Position numbers and translations under genes: made by a program. Of a DNA stretch of 5,463 nucleotides, positions 5,097 to 5,463 are shown piece after piece. This DNA is from Bacillota bacterium. GTDB lineage: Bacteria > Bacillota > Bacilli > Alicyclobacillales > Alicyclobacillaceae. The number at the start of each line of letters is the position of its first letter. Within the stretch, counting starts at the first letter, position 1. The stretch lies in the NCBI GenBank assembly GCA_021816665.1, contig JAKAXI010000167.1, forward strand, positions 1 to 5,463, given 5' to 3'. The notes below the pieces were generated by a model. That model was not told the DNA's origin and searched no databases. It was given only the letters and a program-made list of their open reading frames with translations.

Positions 5097-5463
5097 CTAG
5101 TATGCGCCACGGATCCACTCGCGCACTTGCGTTTGATAGAAGTCAACTAACCGCTGCCGCTCCTCCACCGCGAATGACGGGACATCCAGGGCAGCTAGAT
5201 TATCCTCGACCTGCTTCACATTCCGAAATCCGGGGATCACGCAGCTGACCTCGTCAAAGTCCAGAATCCAGCGCAGCGCCGCCCGCGTCATATTTCCCCG
5301 ACCATCGGCAATCCAGCGCAGCTTGTCCGCTAGCTCAACGCCCTTCTCGAACCCAAGCCCTGCAAAGGTTTCTCCCACGTTGAATTTTTCTCCGTTTTCG
5401 TTGAAGTTCCGGTGGTCGTTCTCCGCGAACCGGTGGCTTTTGTTGAACTTCCCTGTCAACAGC
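5097..5463 (-). CDS. Aldo/keto reductase, C-terminal part (cut by right edge)
   Basis: 122 codons before the TAG at 5099-5097. The start lies beyond 5463; the first visible codons read LLTGKF, the motif that follows strand 7 in aldo/keto reductases of the YajO/Tas/general-stress-protein type, so the TTG near 5459 is an internal Leu. Further on, AALRWILDFDEVSCVIPGFRN (about residues 60-80) and VKQVEDNLAAL are the 'ALRW.L....V...IPG.RN..Q..EN' NADP(H)-binding end of the barrel. These are soluble NADP(H)-dependent carbonyl reductases. The catalytic Asp-Tyr-Lys-His set lies outside the window. It runs towards the transporter gene and has no visible link with the formate genes. Confidence 0.9.
   Translation of the reverse strand, partial: LLTGKFNKSHRFAENDHRNFNENGEKFNVGETFAGLGFEKGVELADKLRWIADGRGNMTRAALRWILDFDEVSCVIPGFRNVKQVEDNLAALDVPSFAVEERQRLVDFYQTQVREWIRGAY

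Overview
The window looks like a piece of a Gram-positive, low-to-mid GC (about 50%) bacterial chromosome, probably Bacillales. An Alicyclobacillaceae-like relative is my best guess, not a proven assignment. The reasons are strong purine-rich Shine-Dalgarno sites (AAGGAGGT before the main gene), frequent TTG and GTG starts, sigma-A-type TTGACA promoters, intrinsic terminators, and a YrhE/YjgC-type formate dehydrogenase of the kind found in Bacillus and Staphylococcus.

Layout from left to right. Positions 1-293 (minus) hold the N-terminal third of an acetyl-xylan-esterase-like alpha/beta hydrolase cut by the window edge. Positions 407-3349 (minus) hold a complete 980-residue molybdopterin/iron-sulfur formate dehydrogenase alpha subunit. 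Its leader (about 3350-3600) carries its own promoter, a structured RNA and a textbook intrinsic terminator upstream of the start codon. Positions 3625-3975 (minus) encode a small MpsC/DUF2294 protein. A 437-base divergent intergenic region (3976-4412) holds back-to-back promoters and, on the plus strand, a second structured leader with its own hairpin terminator. Positions 4413-5006 (plus) encode a six-helix membrane protein that resembles the GPR1/FUN34/YaaH carboxylate transporters. A 12-bp perfect hairpin (5022-5055) separates it from a convergent aldo/keto reductase (5097 to beyond the right edge, minus).

The most interesting observation is that the formate dehydrogenase leader and the transporter leader, on opposite strands about 700 bases apart, share the same architecture. 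Each has a promoter, a first hairpin, about 29-30 nt containing a loosely shared AYGGWC...GCT segment, an identical-stem second hairpin inside a 36-nt block that is 27/36 identical, and then a terminator whose 5' arm (GGCACAA) is part of the conserved block. This is what a cis-regulatory RNA (riboswitch-like attenuator) controlling two genes of one pathway looks like. I could not match it to a class I know. The two genes plausibly form a small-carboxylate module (uptake or export of formate/acetate plus oxidation of formate to CO2). The substrate and the ligand are inferences. The MpsC protein, whose family is linked to membrane-potential/inorganic-carbon systems, may read through into the same terminator.
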